Source of the DNA: Thiotrichales bacterium | GTDB lineage: Bacteria > Pseudomonadota > Gammaproteobacteria > Francisellales > CACEW01 | Direction of reading: 5' to 3' | Length of the DNA: 14,006 bases | NCBI GenBank assembly: GCA_023266165.1 | Contig: JAHFRR010000002.1 | Coordinates: 1 to 14,006 of the forward strand | In this document: positions 13,340-14,006 of the stretch, one piece after another | How positions within the stretch are numbered: position 1 is the first letter of the stretch | Layout of the letters: each line of letters starts with the position of its first letter | Notes under the pieces: generated by a model | Told to the model about the DNA's origin: nothing | The model's input: the letters and a program-made list of their open reading frames with translations, nothing else | The model's database searches: none | Program-made: the position numbers and the translations under genes

Positions 13340-14006
13340 TATCACAGGTGTCGGGCATTATCTGCCGACCGCCATCCTCACTAATCAAGAGCTCGCCTTG
13401 CGCGTGGAGACCACGGATGAGTGGATCCAAAAGCGTGTTGGAATCTCTTCTCGCCATATTGCAAACGCTGATGAAACGACGGTGATGATGGCCACACAAG
13501 CCGCCCGAGCGGCGTTGGATCAGGCAGGTCTGATGGCCTCTCAAATTGAGTTGATCATTGTGGCCACCTCAACCCCTGATGACTTGATGCCAAGCACAGC
13601 TTCTTCTGTGCAAGCCCGGTTAGGCATTCCCCTCACCATGGCATTTGATATTTCAGCGGCGTGCTCTGGATTTATCTATGCCCTCCATGTGGCCCATACG
13701 TTTTTCAAAACTCAGCAAATCCAACATGCCTTGATCATTGGGGCGGAATGCATGTCCAAAGTACTGGATTGGTCAGATCGCTCGACCTGTGTTTTGTTCG
13801 GCGATGGGGCGGGCGCTGTGGTGTTATCAGCGTCTGAAACCCCAGGCTTGATTCACTCCTGCGTGTACTCCAACGGTACTGAGCGGGATCTTCTTTATAT
13901 CAATAACAGCACCTCCGAGCGATATCTAAAAATGCAGGGTAATAAAGTCTTTCGTCAAGCCGTGAATTTACTGGGTGATGTCGTCGAAACAATTTTAAAA
14001 ATCTCA
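13320..14006 (+). CDS. fabH: 3-oxoacyl-ACP synthase III (KAS III), 3' end outside window
   Basis: FabH condenses acetyl-CoA with malonyl-ACP to start fatty-acid synthesis. The visible 229 residues begin MKQCSASITGVGHYLPT at ATG 13320, which overlaps plsX by 20 bases; no other in-frame start fits. The catalytic cysteine is C115 in DISAACSGF (110-118), and TTDEWIQKRVGI (31-42) and LFGDGAGAVVLS (159-170) are standard KAS III segments. The catalytic His and Asn (E. coli H244, N274) lie beyond the window, so completeness cannot be judged. The stretch YSNGTERDLLYINNS differs from the E. coli lobe near the substrate tunnel, but this is common in the family. Confidence 0.95.
   Translation, partial: MKQCSASITGVGHYLPTAILTNQELALRVETTDEWIQKRVGISSRHIANADETTVMMATQAARAALDQAGLMASQIELIIVATSTPDDLMPSTASSVQARLGIPLTMAFDISAACSGFIYALHVAHTFFKTQQIQHALIIGAECMSKVLDWSDRSTCVLFGDGAGAVVLSASETPGLIHSCVYSNGTERDLLYINNSTSERYLKMQGNKVFRQAVNLLGDVVETILKIS

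Noticed and set aside
13125..13544. 139-codon minus-strand frame opposite plsX and fabH
   Set aside because: It is a shadow of two conserved genes in another frame, with no ribosome site or motif.

Overview
This window reads as chromosomal DNA from a gammaproteobacterium of roughly balanced base composition. The clues are the zinc-free RpmF starting MAVQQN, an E. coli-type CydA with a long Q-loop plus a CydX start (MWY), an FkpB-type SlpA and an E. coli-like AspRS. I cannot place the genus; an early-branching or host-associated lineage is possible but is only a guess.

Region 1 (1-945) has about 200 bases with no confident gene and a plausible sigma70 promoter. A two-gene module follows: a zeta-toxin-like P-loop kinase and a 72-residue partner overlapping it by 8 bases. 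The partner ends 8 bases before cydA, so the pair may be co-transcribed with the oxidase genes.

Region 2 (946-6043, + strand) is a tightly packed run: cydA, cydB, a 29-residue cydX, aroA (TTG start), an unrecognised four-helix membrane protein and fkpB. Gaps are a few bases or overlaps. It joins a microaerobic terminal oxidase, the shikimate-pathway enzyme EPSP synthase and a peptidyl-prolyl isomerase.

Region 3 (6056-11887, - strand) holds, in transcription order, a MATE exporter, aspS, a cardiolipin synthase and alanine dehydrogenase. It converges on fkpB with 12 bases between stop codons and a small hairpin spanning both. The MATE gene has a perfect -10 box so close to its best start codon that its mRNA would be almost leaderless.

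Region 4 (12070-14006, + strand) is the conserved rpmF-plsX-fabH lipid-synthesis cluster, divergent from the MATE gene, with a good sigma70 promoter. fabH runs off the window end, leaving its catalytic His and Asn outside. The usual upstream gene yceD is absent.

Most of the window is ordinary housekeeping. The least explained items are the kinase/partner pair in front of cydA, the unrecognised membrane protein, the very small CydX, the short-headed AroA and the near-leaderless MATE transcript. I see no CRISPR array, insertion sequence, tRNA or rRNA.
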